Assembly (NCBI RefSeq): GCF_032854445.1
Contig: NW_027018100.1
Coordinates: 1 to 64,000, forward strand
Direction of reading: 5' to 3'
Origin: Liolophura sinensis
Taxonomy: Eukaryota; Mollusca; Polyplacophora; Chitonida; Chitonidae
Length of the DNA: 64,000 bases
In this document: piece after piece, positions 52,605-64,000 of the stretch
How the letters are laid out: the number at the start of each line of letters is the position of its first letter
Numbering within the stretch: position 1 is the stretch's first letter
Translations under genes and position numbers: made by a program
The notes under the pieces: generated by a model
Database searches by the model: none
Seen by the model: the letters and a program-made list of their open reading frames with translations, nothing else
Told to the model about the DNA's origin: nothing

Positions 52605-55600
52605 GGCCCAAAGATTTGACGTCGTCTGGGCTACCGAAGGCCACATAACTTATAATGAAAAGTTGAATATAGTAATGACCAGTCGCGATTGTACATAGTT
52701 AATGTAGCCGATTTCAATTAGCAAAAAGACCAGGCAAAAATCCAAAAGTGGAAAAACTGTTCCAATGCTGCTGGTAAGAGGCTAATCCGACGTATTTTTT
52801 GACGAGAAATCGAATGGTGCAAACCGCGTTGCTCTCCGACCAATACTTTTGGCTGTAGCCACAAATGAATAATCATTGATGTCAAGATCACGTGCCCAGC
52901 AACGGCTCTTACTCCATGGAAACCAAGGAAATTTGCAATTTTTCAACAGCTGGAGATGCCTGGCCCAATTGCGCATCTTTTGGCACCTTATTGATGTGGG
53001 TCAGTGTTCAATTGTACTTTTTACATCAGACTTTATCATGTACCTTGTGTTTTTTTTATATACAAATGGTGTGGTTTTTCTACATGTAGATAAAGACATT
53101 GAGTTTGTCTTCGACTTAGAAGTAAGACATTTGCTGGGTGAGTTAAATGGGCTTGGCCCAAAGATTTGACGTCGTCTGGGCTACCGAAGGGCACATAACT
53201 TATAATGAAAAGTTGAATATAGTAATGACCAGTCGCGATTGTACATAGTTAATGTAGCCGATTTCAATTAGAAAAAATACCAGGCAAAAATCCAAAAGTG
53301 GAAAAACTGTTAAAATGCTGCTGGTAAGAGGCTAATCCGACGTATTTTTTGACGAGAAATCGAATGGTGCAAACCGCGTTGCTCTCCGACCAATACTTTT
53401 GGCTGTAGCCACAAATGAATAATCATTGATTTCAAGATCATGTGCCCAGCAACGGCTCTTACTCCATGGAAACCAAGGAAATTTGCAATTTTTCAACAGC
53501 TGGAGATGCCTGGCCCAATTGCGCATCTTTTGGCACCTTATTGATGTGGGTCAGTGTTCAATTGTACTTTTTACAGCGGACTGTATCAAGTACCTTGTGT
53601 TTTTTTTATATACAAATGGTGTGGTTTTTCTACATGTAGATAAAGACATTGAGTTTGTCTTCGACTTAGAAGTAAGACATTTGCTGGGTGAGTTAAATGG
53701 GCTTGGCCCAAAGATTTGACGTCGTCTGGGCTACCGAAGGGCACATAACTTATAATGAAAAGTTGAATATAGTAATGACCAGTCGCGATTGTACATAGTT
53801 AATGTAGCCGATTTCAATTCGCAAAAAGACCAGGCAAAAATCCAAAAGTGGAAAAACTGTTCCAATGCTGCTGGTAAGAGGCTAATCCGACGTATTTTTT
53901 GACGAGAAATCGAATGGTGCAAACCGCGTTGCTCTCCGACCAATACTTTTGGCTGTAGCCACAAATGAATAATCATTGATGTCAAGATCACGTGCCCAGC
54001 AACGGCTCTTACTCCATGGAAACCAAGGAAATTTGCAATTTTTCAACAGCTGGAGATGCCTGGCCCAATTGCGCATCTTTTGGCACCTTATTAATGTGGG
54101 TCAGTGTTAAATTGTACTTTTTACAGCGGACTGTATCAAGTACCTTGTGTTTTTTTTATATACAAATGGTGTGGTTTTTCTACATGTAGATAAAGGACAT
54201 TGAGTTTGTCTTCGACTTAGAAGTAAGACAACTGCTGGGTGAGTTAAATGGGCTTGGCCCAAAGATTTGACGTCGTCTGGGCTACGAAGGGCACATAACT
54301 TATAATGAAAAGTTGAATATAGTAATGACCAGTCGCGATTGTACATAGTTAATGTAGCCGATTTCAATTAGCAAAAAGACCTGGCAAAAATCCAAAAGTG
54401 GAAAAACTGTTCCAATGCTGCTGGTAAGAGGCTAATCCGACGTATTTTTTGACGAGAAATCGAATGGTGCAAACCGCGTTGCTCTCCGACCAATATTTTT
54501 GGCTGTAGCCACAAATGAATAATCATTGATGTCAAGATCACGTGCCCAGCAACTCCTCTTACTCCATGGAAACCAAGGAAATTTGCAATTTTTCAACAGC
54601 TGGAGATGCCTGGCCCAATTGCGCATCTTTTGGCACCTTATTGATGTGGGTCATTGGTTAAATTGTACTTTTTACAGCGGACTGTATCAAGTACCTTGTG
54701 TTTTTTTTATATACAAATGGTGTGGTTTTTCTACATGTAGATAAAGACATTGAGTTTGTCTTCGACTTAGAAGTAAGACAACTGCTGGGTGAGTTAAATG
54801 GGCTTGGCCCAAAGATTTGACGTCGTCTGGGCTACCGAAGGGCACATAACTTATAATGAAAAGTTGAATATAGTAATGACCAGTCGCGATTGTACATAGT
54901 TAATGTAGCCGATTTCAATTAGAAAAAACACCAGGCAAAAATCCAAAAGTGGAAAAACTGTTCCAATGCTGCTGGTAAGAGGCTAATCGACGTATTTTTA
55001 GACGAGAAATCGAATGGTGCAAACCGCGTTGATCTCCGACCAATACTTTTGGCTGTAGCCACAAATGAATAATTATTGATGTCAAGATCACGTGCCCAGC
55101 AACTGCTCTTACTCCATGAAACCAAGGAAATTTGCAATTTTTCAACAGCTGGAGATGCCTGGCCCAATTGCGCATCTTTTGGCACCTTATTGATGTGGGT
55201 CAGTGTTAAATTGTACTTTTTACAGCGGACTGTATCAAGTACCTTGTGTTTTTTTTATATACAAATGGTGTGGTTTTTCTACATGTAGATAAAGACATTG
55301 AGTTTGTCTTCGACTTAGAAGTAAGACAACTTCTGGGTGAGTTAAATGGGCTTGGCCCAAAGATTTGACGTCGTCTGGGCTACCGAAGGGCACATAACTT
55401 ATAATGAAAAGTTGAATATAGTAATGACCAGTCGCGATTGTACATAGTTAATGTAGCCGATTTCAATTAGAAAAAACACCAGGCAAAAATCCAACAAGTG
55501 GAAAAACTGTTCCAATGCTGCTGGTAAGAGGCTAATCCGACGTATTTTTTGACGAGAAATCGAATGGTGCAAACCACGTTGCTCTCCGACTAATACTTTT

Positions 55601-58600
55601 GGCTGTAGCCACAAATGAATAATCATTGATGTCAAGATCACGTGCCCAGCAACGGCTCTCACTCCATGGAAACCAAGGAAATTTGCAATTTTTCAACAGC
55701 TGGAGATGCCTGACCCAATTGCGCATCTTTTGGCACCTTATTGATGTGGGTCAGTGTTCAATTGTACTTTTTACAGCGGACTGTATCAAGTACCTTGTGT
55801 TTTTTTATATACAAATGGTGTGGTTTTTCTACATGTAGATAAAGACATTGAGTTTGTCTTCGACTTAGAAGTAAGACATTTGCTGGGTGAGTTAAATGGG
55901 CTTGGCCCAAAGATTTGACGTCGTCTGGGCTACCGAAGGGCACATAACTTATAATGAAAAGTTGAAAATAGTAATGACCAGTCGCGATTGTACATAGTTA
56001 ATGTAGCCGATTTCAATTCGCAAAAAGACCAGGCAAAAATCCAAAAGTGGAAAAACTGTTCCAATGCTGCTGGTAAGAGGCTAATCCGACGTATTTTTTG
56101 ACGAGAAATCGAATGGTGCAAACCGCGTTGCTCTCCGACCAATACTTTTGGCTGTAGCCACAAATGAATAATCATTGATGTCAAGATCACGTGCCCAGCG
56201 ACGGCTCTTACTCCATGGAAACCAAGGAAATTTGCAATTTTTCAACAGCTGGAGATGCCTGGCCCAATTGCGCATCTTTTGGCACCTTATTGATGTGGGT
56301 CAGTGTTCAATTGTACTTTTTACAGCGGACTGTATCAAGTACCTTGTGTTTTTTTTATATACAAATGGTGTGGTTTTTCTACATGTAGATAAAGACATTG
56401 AGTTTGTCTTCGACTTAGAAGTAAGACAACTGCTGGGTGAGTTAAATGGGCTTGGCCCAAAGATTTGACGTCGTCTGGGCTACCGAAGGGCACATAACTT
56501 ATAATGAAAAGTTGAATATAGTAATGACCAGTCGCGATTGTACATAGTTAATGTAGCCGATTTCAATTAGAAAAAAGACCAGGCAAAAATCCAAAAGTGG
56601 AAAAACTGTTCCAATGCTGCTGGTAAGAGGCTAATCCGACGTATTTTTTGACGAGAAATCGAATGGTGCAAACCGCGTTGCTCTCCGACCAATACTTTTG
56701 GCTGTAGCCACAAATGAATAATCATTGATGTCAAGATCACGTGCCCAGCAACGGCTCTTACTCCATGGAAACCAAGGAAATTTGCAATTTTTCAACACCT
56801 GGAGATGCCTGGCCCAATTGCGCATCTTTTGGCACCTTATTGATGTGGGTCAGTGTTCAATTGTACTTTTTACAGCGGACTGTATCAAGTACCTTGTGTT
56901 TTTTTTATATACAAATGGTGTGGTTTTTCTACATGTAGATAAAGACATTGAGTTTGTCTTCGACTTAGAAGTAAGACATTTGCTGGGTGAGTTAAATGGG
57001 CTTGGCCCAAAGATTTGACGTCGTCTGGGCTACCGAAGGGCACATAACTTATAATGAAAAGTTGAATATAGTAATGACCAGTCGCGATTGTACATAGTTA
57101 ATGTAGCCGATTTCAATTCGCAAAAAGACCAGGCAAAAATCCAAAAGTAGAAAAACTGTTCCAATGCTGCTGGTAAGAGGCTAATCCGACGTATTTTTTG
57201 ACGAGAAATCGAATGGTGCAAACCGCGTTGCTCTCCGACCAATACTTTTGGCTATAGCCACAAATGAATAATCATTGATGTCAAGATCACGTGCCCAGCA
57301 ACGGCTCTTACTCCATGGAAACCAAGGAAATTTGCAATTTTTCAACAGCTGGAGATGCCTGGCCCAATTGCGCATCTTTTGGCACCTTATTAATGTGGGT
57401 CAGTGTTAAATTGTACTTTTTACAGCGGACTGTATCAAGTACCTTGTGTTTTTTTTATATACAAATGGTGTGGTTTTTCTACATGTAGATAAAGACATTG
57501 AGTTTGTCTTCGACTTAGAAGTAAGACAACTGCTGGGTGAGTTAAATGGGCTTGGCCCAAAGATTTGACGTCGTCTGGGCTACCGAAGGGCACATAACTT
57601 ATAATGAAAAGTTGAATATAGTAATGACCAGTCGCGATTGTACATAGTTAATGTAGCCGATTTCAATTAGCAAAAAGACCTGGCAAAAATCCAAAAGTGG
57701 AAAAACTGTTCCAATGCTGCTGGTAAGAGGCTAATCCGACGTATTTTTTGACGAGAAATCGAATGGTGCAAACCGCGTTGCTCTCCGACCAATATTTTTG
57801 GCTGTAGCCACAAATGAATAATCATTGATGTCAAGATCACGTGCCCAGCAACTGCTCTTACTCCATGGAAACCAAGGAAATTTGCAATTTTTCAACAGCT
57901 GGAGATGCCTGGCCCAATTGCGCATCTTTTGGCACCTTATTGATGTGGGTCATTGTTAAATTGTACTTTTTACAGCGGACTGTATCAAGTACCTTGTGTT
58001 TTTTTTATATACAAATGGTGTGGTTTTTCTACATGTAGATAAAGACATTGAGTTTGTCTTCGACTTAGAAGTAAGACAACTGCTGGGTGAGTTAAATGGG
58101 CTTGGCCCAAAGATTTGACGTCGTCTGGGCTACCGAAGGGCACATAACTTATAATGAAAAGTTGAATATAGTAATGACCAGTCGCGATTGTACATAGTTA
58201 ATGTAGCCGATTTCAATTAGAAAAAACACCAGGCAAAAATCCAAAAGTGGAAAAACTGTTCCAATGCTGCTGGTAAGAGGCTAATCCGACGTATTTTTTG
58301 ACGAGAAATCGAATGGTGCAAACCGCGTTGCTCTCCGACCAATACTTTTGGCTGTAGCCACAAATGAATAATCATTGATGTCAAGATCACGTGCCCAGCA
58401 ACGGCTCTTACTCCATGGAAACCAAGGAAATTTGCAATTTTTCAACACCTGGAGATGCCTGGCCCAATTGCGCATCTTTTGGCACCTTATTGATGTGGGT
58501 CAGTGTTCAATTGTACTTTTTACAGCGGACTGTATCAAGTACCTTGTGTTTTTTTTATATACAAATGGTGTGGTTTTTCTACATGTAGATAAAGACATTG

Positions 58601-58653
58601 AGTTTGTCTTCGACTTAGAAGTAAGACATTTGCTGGGTGAGTTAAATGGGCTT
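52605..58653. repeat. Eleven-monomer HOR (6.05 kb), copy 1
   Basis: Monomers start at 52605, 53155, 53705, 54256, 54806, 55354, 55904, 56454, 57004, 57554 and 58104. The unit opens with the GAAGGCCAC plus ATCAGACTTTATCATG type, followed by TTAAAATG plus GATTTCAAGATCATG, then TTATTAATG, then AATATTTTTGG plus CAACTCCTC. The opening type returns at 58654, 6049 bp later. Copies from 54190 to about 55500 carry several 1-bp indels that the partner copies to the right lack. Confidence 0.8.
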
Positions 58654-61600
58654 GGCCCAAAGATTTGACGTCGTCTGGGCTACCGAAGGCCACATAACTT
58701 ATAATGAAAAGTTGAATATAGTAATGACCAGTCGCGATTGTACATAGTTAATGTAGCCGATTTCAATTAGCAAAAAGACCAGGCAAAAATCCAAAAGTGG
58801 AAAAACTGTTCCAATGCTGCTGGTAAGAGGCTAATCCGACGTATTTTTTGACGAGAAATCGAATGGTGCAAACCGCGTTGCTCTCCGACCAATACTTTTG
58901 GCTGTAGCCACAAATGAATAATCATTGATGTCAAGATCACGTGCCCAGCAACGGCTCTTACTCCATGGAAACCAAGGAAATTTGCAATTTTTCAACAGCT
59001 GGAGATGCCTGGCCCAATTGCGCATCTTTTGGCACCTTATTGATGTGGGTCAGTGTTCAATTGTACTTTTTACATCAGACTTTATCATGTACCTTGTGTT
59101 TTTTTTATATACAAATGGTGTGGTTTTTCTACATGTAGATAAAGACATTGAGTTTGTCTTCGACTTAGAAGTAAGACATTTGCTGGGTGAGTTAAATGGG
59201 CTTGGCCCAAAGATTTGACGTCGTCTGGGCTACCGAAGGGCACATAACTTATAATGAAAAGTTGAATATAGTAATGACCAGTCGCGATTGTACATAGTTA
59301 ATGTAGCCGATTTCAATTAGAAAAAATACCAGGCAAAAATCCAAAAGTGGAAAAACTGTTAAAATGCTGCTGGTAAGAGGCTAATCCGACGTATTTTTTG
59401 ACGAGAAATCGAATGGTGCAAACCGCGTTGCTCTCCGACCAATACTTTTGACTGTAGCCACAAATGAATAATCATTGATTTCAAGATCATGTGCCCAGCA
59501 ACGGCTCTTACTCCATGGAAACCAAGGAAATTTGCAATTTTTCAACAGCTGGAGATGCCTGGCCCAATTGCGCATCTTTTGGCACCTTATTGATGTGGGT
59601 CAGTGTTCAATTGTACTTTTTACAGCGGACTGTATCAAGTACCTTGTGTTTTTTTTATATACAAATGGTGTGGTTTTTCTACATGTAGATAAAGACATTG
59701 AGTTTGTCTTCGACTTAGAAGTAAGACATTTGCTGGGTGAGTTAAATGGGCTTGGCCCAAAGATTTGACGTCGTCTGGGCTACCGAAGGGCACATAACTT
59801 ATAATGAAAAGTTGAATATAGTAATGACCAGTCGCGATTGTACATAGTTAATGTAGCCGATTTCAATTCGCAAAAAGACCAGGCAAAAATCCAAAAGTGG
59901 AAAAACTGTTCCAATGCTGCTGGTAAGAGGCTAATCCGACGTATTTTTTGACGAGAAATCGAATGGTGCAAACCGCGTTGCTCTCCGACCAATACTTTTG
60001 GCTGTAGCCACAAATGAATAATCATTGATGTCAAGATCACGTGCCCAGCAACGGCTCTTACTCCATGGAAACCAAGGAAATTTGCAATTTTTCAACAGCT
60101 GGAGATGCCTGGCCCAATTGCGCATCTTTTGGCACCTTATTAATGTGGGTCAGTGTTAAATTGTACTTTTTACAGCGGACTGTATCAAGTACCTTGTGTT
60201 TTTTTTATATACAAATGGTGTGGTTTTTCTACATGTAGATAAAGACATTGAGTTTGTCTTCGACTTAGAAGTAAGACAACTGCTGGGTGAGTTAAATGGG
60301 CTTGGCCCAAAGATTTGACGTCGTCTGGGCTACCGAAGGGCACATAACTTATAATGAAAAGTTGAATATAGTAATGACCAGTCGCGATTGTACATAGTTA
60401 ATGTAGCCGATTTCAATTAGCAAAAAGACCTGGCAAAAATCCAAAAGTGGAAAAACTGTTCCAATGCTGCTGGTAAGAGGCTAATCCGACGTATTTTTTG
60501 ACGAGAAATCGAATGGTGCAAACCGCGTTGCTCTCCGACCAATATTTTTGGCTGTAGCCACAAATGAATAATCATTGATGTCAAGATCACGTGCCCAGCA
60601 ACTCCTCTTACTCCATGGAAACCAAGGAAATTTGCAATTTTTCAACAGCTGGAGATGCCTGGCCCAATTGCGCATCTTTTGGCACCTTATTGATGTGGGT
60701 CATTGTTAAATTGTACTTTTTACAGCGGACTGTATCAAGTACCTTGTGTTTTTTTTATATACAAATGGTGTGGTTTTTCTACATGTAGATAAAGACATTG
60801 AGTTTGTCTTCGACTTAGAAGTAAGACAACTGCTGGGTGAGTTAAATGGGCTTGGCCCAAAGATTTGACGTCGTCTGGGCTACCGAAGGGCACATAACTT
60901 ATAATGAAAAGTTGAATATAGTAATGACCAGTCGCGATTGTACATAGTTAATGTAGCCGATTTCAATTCGCAAAAAGACCAGGCAAAAATCCAAAAGTAG
61001 AAAAACTGTTCCAATGCTGCTGGTAAGAGGCTAATCCGACGTATTTTTTGACGAGAAATCGAATGGTGCAAACCGCGTTGCTCTCCGACCAATACTTTTG
61101 GCTATAGCCACAAATGAATAATCATTGATGTCAAGATCACGTGCCCAGCAACGGCTCTTACTCCATGGAAACCAAGGAAATTTGCAATTTTTCAACAGCT
61201 GGAGATGCCTGGCCCAATTGCGCATCTTTTGGCACCTTATTAATGTGGGTCAGTGTTAAATTGTACTTTTTACAGCGGACTGTATCAAGTACCTTGTGTT
61301 TTTTTTATATACAAATGGTGTGGTTTTTCTACATGTAGATAAAGACATTGAGTTTGTCTTCGACTTAGAAGTAAGACAACTGCTGGGTGAGTTAAATGGG
61401 CTTGGCCCAAAGATTTGACGTCGTCTGGGCTACCGAAGGGCACATAACTTATAATGAAAAGTTGAATATAGTAATGACCAGTCGCGATTGTACATAGTTA
61501 ATGTAGCCGATTTCAATTCGCAAAAAGACCAGGCAAAAATCCAAAAGTGGAAAAACTGTTCCAATGCTGCTGGTAAGAGGCTAATCCGACGTATTTTTTG

Positions 61601-64000
61601 ACGAGAAATCGAATGGTGCAAACCGCGTTGCTCTCCGACCAATACTTTTGGCTGTAGCCACAAATGAATAATCATTGATGTCAAGATCACGTGCCCAGCA
61701 ACGGCTCTTACTCCATGGAAACCAAGGAAATTTGCAATTTTTCAACAGCTGGAGATGCCTGGCCCAATTGCGCATCTTTTGGCACCTTATTAATGTGGGT
61801 CAGTGTTAAATTGTACTTTTTACAGCGGACTGTATCAAGTACCTTGTGTTTTTTTTATATACAAATGGTGTGGTTTTTCTACATGTAGATAAAGACATTG
61901 AGTTTGTCTTCGACTTAGAAGTAAGACAACTGCTGGGTGAGTTAAATGGGCTTGGCCCAAAGATTTGACGTCGTCTGGGCTACCGAAGGGCACATAACTT
62001 ATAATGAAAAGTTGAATATAGTAATGACCAGTCGCGATTGTACATAGTTAATGTAGCCGATTTCAATTAGCAAAAAGACCTGGCAAAAATCCAAAAGTGG
62101 AAAAACTGTTCCAATGCTGCTGGTAAGAGGCTAATCCGACGTATTTTTTGACGAGAAATCGAATGGTGCAAACCGCGTTGCTCTCCGACCAATATTTTTG
62201 GCTGTAGCCACAAATGAATAATCATTGATGTCAAGATCACGTGCCCAGCAACTCCTCTTACTCCATGGAAACCAAGGAAATTTGCAATTTTTCAACAGCT
62301 GGAGATGCCTGGCCCAATTGCGCATCTTTTGGCACCTTATTGATGTGGGTCATTGTTAAATTGTACTTTTTACAGCGGACTGTATCAAGTACCTTGTGTT
62401 TTTTTTATATACAAATGGTGTGGTTTTTCTACATGTAGATAAAGACATTGAGTTTGTCTTCGACTTAGAAGTAAGACAACTGCTGGGTGAGTTAAATGGG
62501 CTTGGCCCAAAGATTTGACGTCGTCTGGGCTACCGAAGGGCACATAACTTATAATGAAAAGTTGAATATAGTAATGACCAGTCGCGATTGTACATAGTTA
62601 ATGTAGCCGATTTCAATTAGAAAAAACACCAGGCAAAAATCCAAAAGTGGAAAAACTGTTCCAATGCTGCTGGTAAGAGGCTAATCCGACGTATTTTTTG
62701 ACGAGAAATCGAATGGTGCAAACCGCGTTGATCTCCGACCAATACTTTTGGCTGTAGCCACAAATGAATAATTATTGATGTCAAGATCACGTGCCCAGCA
62801 ACTGCTCTTACTCCATGGAAACCAAGGAAATTTGCAATTTTTCAACAGCTGGAGATGCCTGGCCCAATTGCGCATCTTTTGGCACCTTATTGATGTGGGT
62901 CAGTGTTAAATTGTACTTTTTACAGCGGACTGTATCAAGTACCTTGTGTTTTTTTTATATACAAATGGTGTGGTTTTTCTACATGTAGATAAAGACATTG
63001 AGTTTGTCTTCGACTTAGAAGTAAGACAACTTCTGGGTGAGTTAAATGGGCTTGGCCCAAAGATTTGACGTCGTCTGGGCTACCGAAGGGCACATAACTT
63101 ATAATGAAAAGTTGAATATAGTAATGACCAGTCGCGATTGTACATAGTTAATGTAGCCGATTTCAATTAGAAAAAACACCAGGCAAAAATCCAAAAGTGG
63201 AAAAACTGTTCCAATGCTGCTGGTAAGAGGCTAATCCGACGTATTTTTTGACGAGAAATCGAATGGTGCAAACCACGTTGCTCTCCGACTAATACTTTTG
63301 GCTGTAGCCACAAATGAATAATCATTGATGTCAAGATCACGTGCCCAGCAACGGCTCTCACTCCATGGAAACCAAGGAAATTTGCAATTTTTCAACAGCT
63401 GGAGATGCCTGACCCAATTGCGCATCTTTTGGCACCTTATTGATGTGGGTCAGTGTTCAATTGTACTTTTTACAGCGGACTGTATCAAGTACCTTGTGTT
63501 TTTTTATATACAAATGGTGTGGTTTTTCTACATGTAGATAAAGACATTGAGTTTGTCTTCGACTTAGAAGTAAGACATTTGCTGGGTGAGTTGAATGGGC
63601 TTGGCCCAAAGATTTGACGTCGTCTGGGCTACCGAAGGGCACATAACTTATAATGAAAAGTTGAAAATAGTAATGACCAGTCGCGATTGTACATAGTTAA
63701 TGTAGCCGATTTCAATTCGCAAAAAGACCAGGCAAAAATCCAAAAGTGGAAAAACTGTTCCAATGCTGCTGGTAAGAGGCTAATCCGACGTATTTTTTGA
63801 CGAGAAATCGAATGGTGCAAACCGCGTTGCTCTCCGACCAATACTTTTGGCTGTAGCCACAAATGAATAATCATTGATGTCAAGATCACGTGCCCAGCGA
63901 CGGCTCTTACTCCATGGAAACCAAGGAAATTTGCAATTTTTCAACAGCTGGAGATGCCTGGCCCAATTGCGCATCTTTTGGCACCTTATTGATGTGGGTC
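58654..64000. repeat. Eleven-monomer HOR, copy 2, with a 3-monomer insertion, cut by window end
   Basis: Monomers start at 58654, 59204, 59754, 60304, 60854, 61404, 61954, 62504, 63054 and 63603. The first four match the first four of copy 1. Then come three extra monomers (60854, 61404, 61954). After that 62504, 63054 and 63603 match 54806, 55354 and 55904 of copy 1, including GTTGATCTCC, CTCTCACTCC, GTTGAAAATAG and CAGCGACGG. The last copy is only 398 bp because the window ends. Confidence 0.8.
60854..62503. repeat. Inserted trimer; two of its monomers are exact copies of the preceding pair
   Basis: Monomers at 61404 and 61954 read the same as those at 59754 and 60304 base for base by eye (1100 bp). 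The monomer at 60854 matches the one at 57004 (TTCGC, AGTAGAAAA, GGCTATAGCC, TTATTAATG). The trimer is absent from the equivalent place in 52605-58653. It is a very recent gain, most simply by unequal exchange between out-of-register HOR units. Confidence 0.75.

Larger units (their letters stand above)
1..64000. repeat. Satellite DNA array, ~550-bp monomer, 117 copies head to tail
   Basis: The same roughly 550-bp sequence repeats from the first to the last base. Landmarks such as GGCCCAAAG, TGACGTCGTC, CACGTGCCC, CCATGGAAACC and TCTACATGTAGA recur once per period in the same order and strand. Copy length is 549, 550 or 551 bp in clean regions and tracks a 7-, 8- or 9-T tract. The last copy starts at 63603 and is cut by the window end; the first begins at base 1 with one C missing from GGCCC. 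No copy is inverted, and no foreign sequence interrupts the array. High mutual identity, linked variants and HOR order are typical of eukaryotic satellites homogenised by unequal exchange. I do not recognise the family. Location (centromere, subtelomere, other heterochromatin) cannot be told from the sequence. Confidence 0.98.

Noticed and set aside
1-64000. CRISPR array
   Set aside because: The repeat is about 550 bp and contiguous, with no short repeats separated by unique spacers.

Overview
The whole window is one uninterrupted head-to-tail satellite DNA array with a monomer of about 550 bp. Taking the recurrent GGCCCAAAG motif as the monomer start, I count 116 copies plus a partial 117th that runs off the right edge. 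All copies lie in the same orientation. There is no unique sequence, recognisable gene, RNA gene, transposon or flank anywhere in the 64 kb. One clean monomer (23452-24001), counted by hand, has 221 G+C in 550 bp (40%). The pattern is eukaryotic (centromeric, pericentromeric, subtelomeric or other heterochromatin). I do not recognise the satellite family and cannot name the organism. The array reaches both window edges, so its true length is unknown.

The monomers are not all alike. They carry linked sets of substitutions, plus a type-specific poly-T length of 7, 8 or 9, that define monomer types. These types recur in a fixed order, giving higher-order repeats (HORs). Regions: (1) 1-11003, a tetramer (types A-B-C-D) and its trimer and BC-duplication derivatives; (2) 11004-14856, mixed types with many 1-bp indels; (3) 14857-18714, a 7-monomer unit, also indel-rich, that recurs as a clean copy at 28957-32805; (4) 18715-19606, including a monomer with a 206-bp internal deletion; (5) 19607-25103, a mosaic with some C and D types; (6) 25104-29505, a pentamer and most of a second copy; (7) 28957-38309, the 7-mer followed by two pentamers derived from it through a hybrid monomer; (8) 38310-52604, a mosaic with 5- and 11-monomer spacings; (9) 52605-64000, an 11-mer (6.05 kb) and a second copy carrying a 3-monomer insertion.

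Nothing here encodes a pathway. Short ORFs occur in every monomer only because the monomers are nearly identical, and a 550-bp period is not divisible by three, so no frame stays open through the array. What the window does record is satellite evolution: unequal crossover leaving hybrid monomers, patches of linked variants moved between backgrounds, very recent exact duplications, and several indel-dense stretches that look more like residual consensus error than biology. I found no convincing new biological system.
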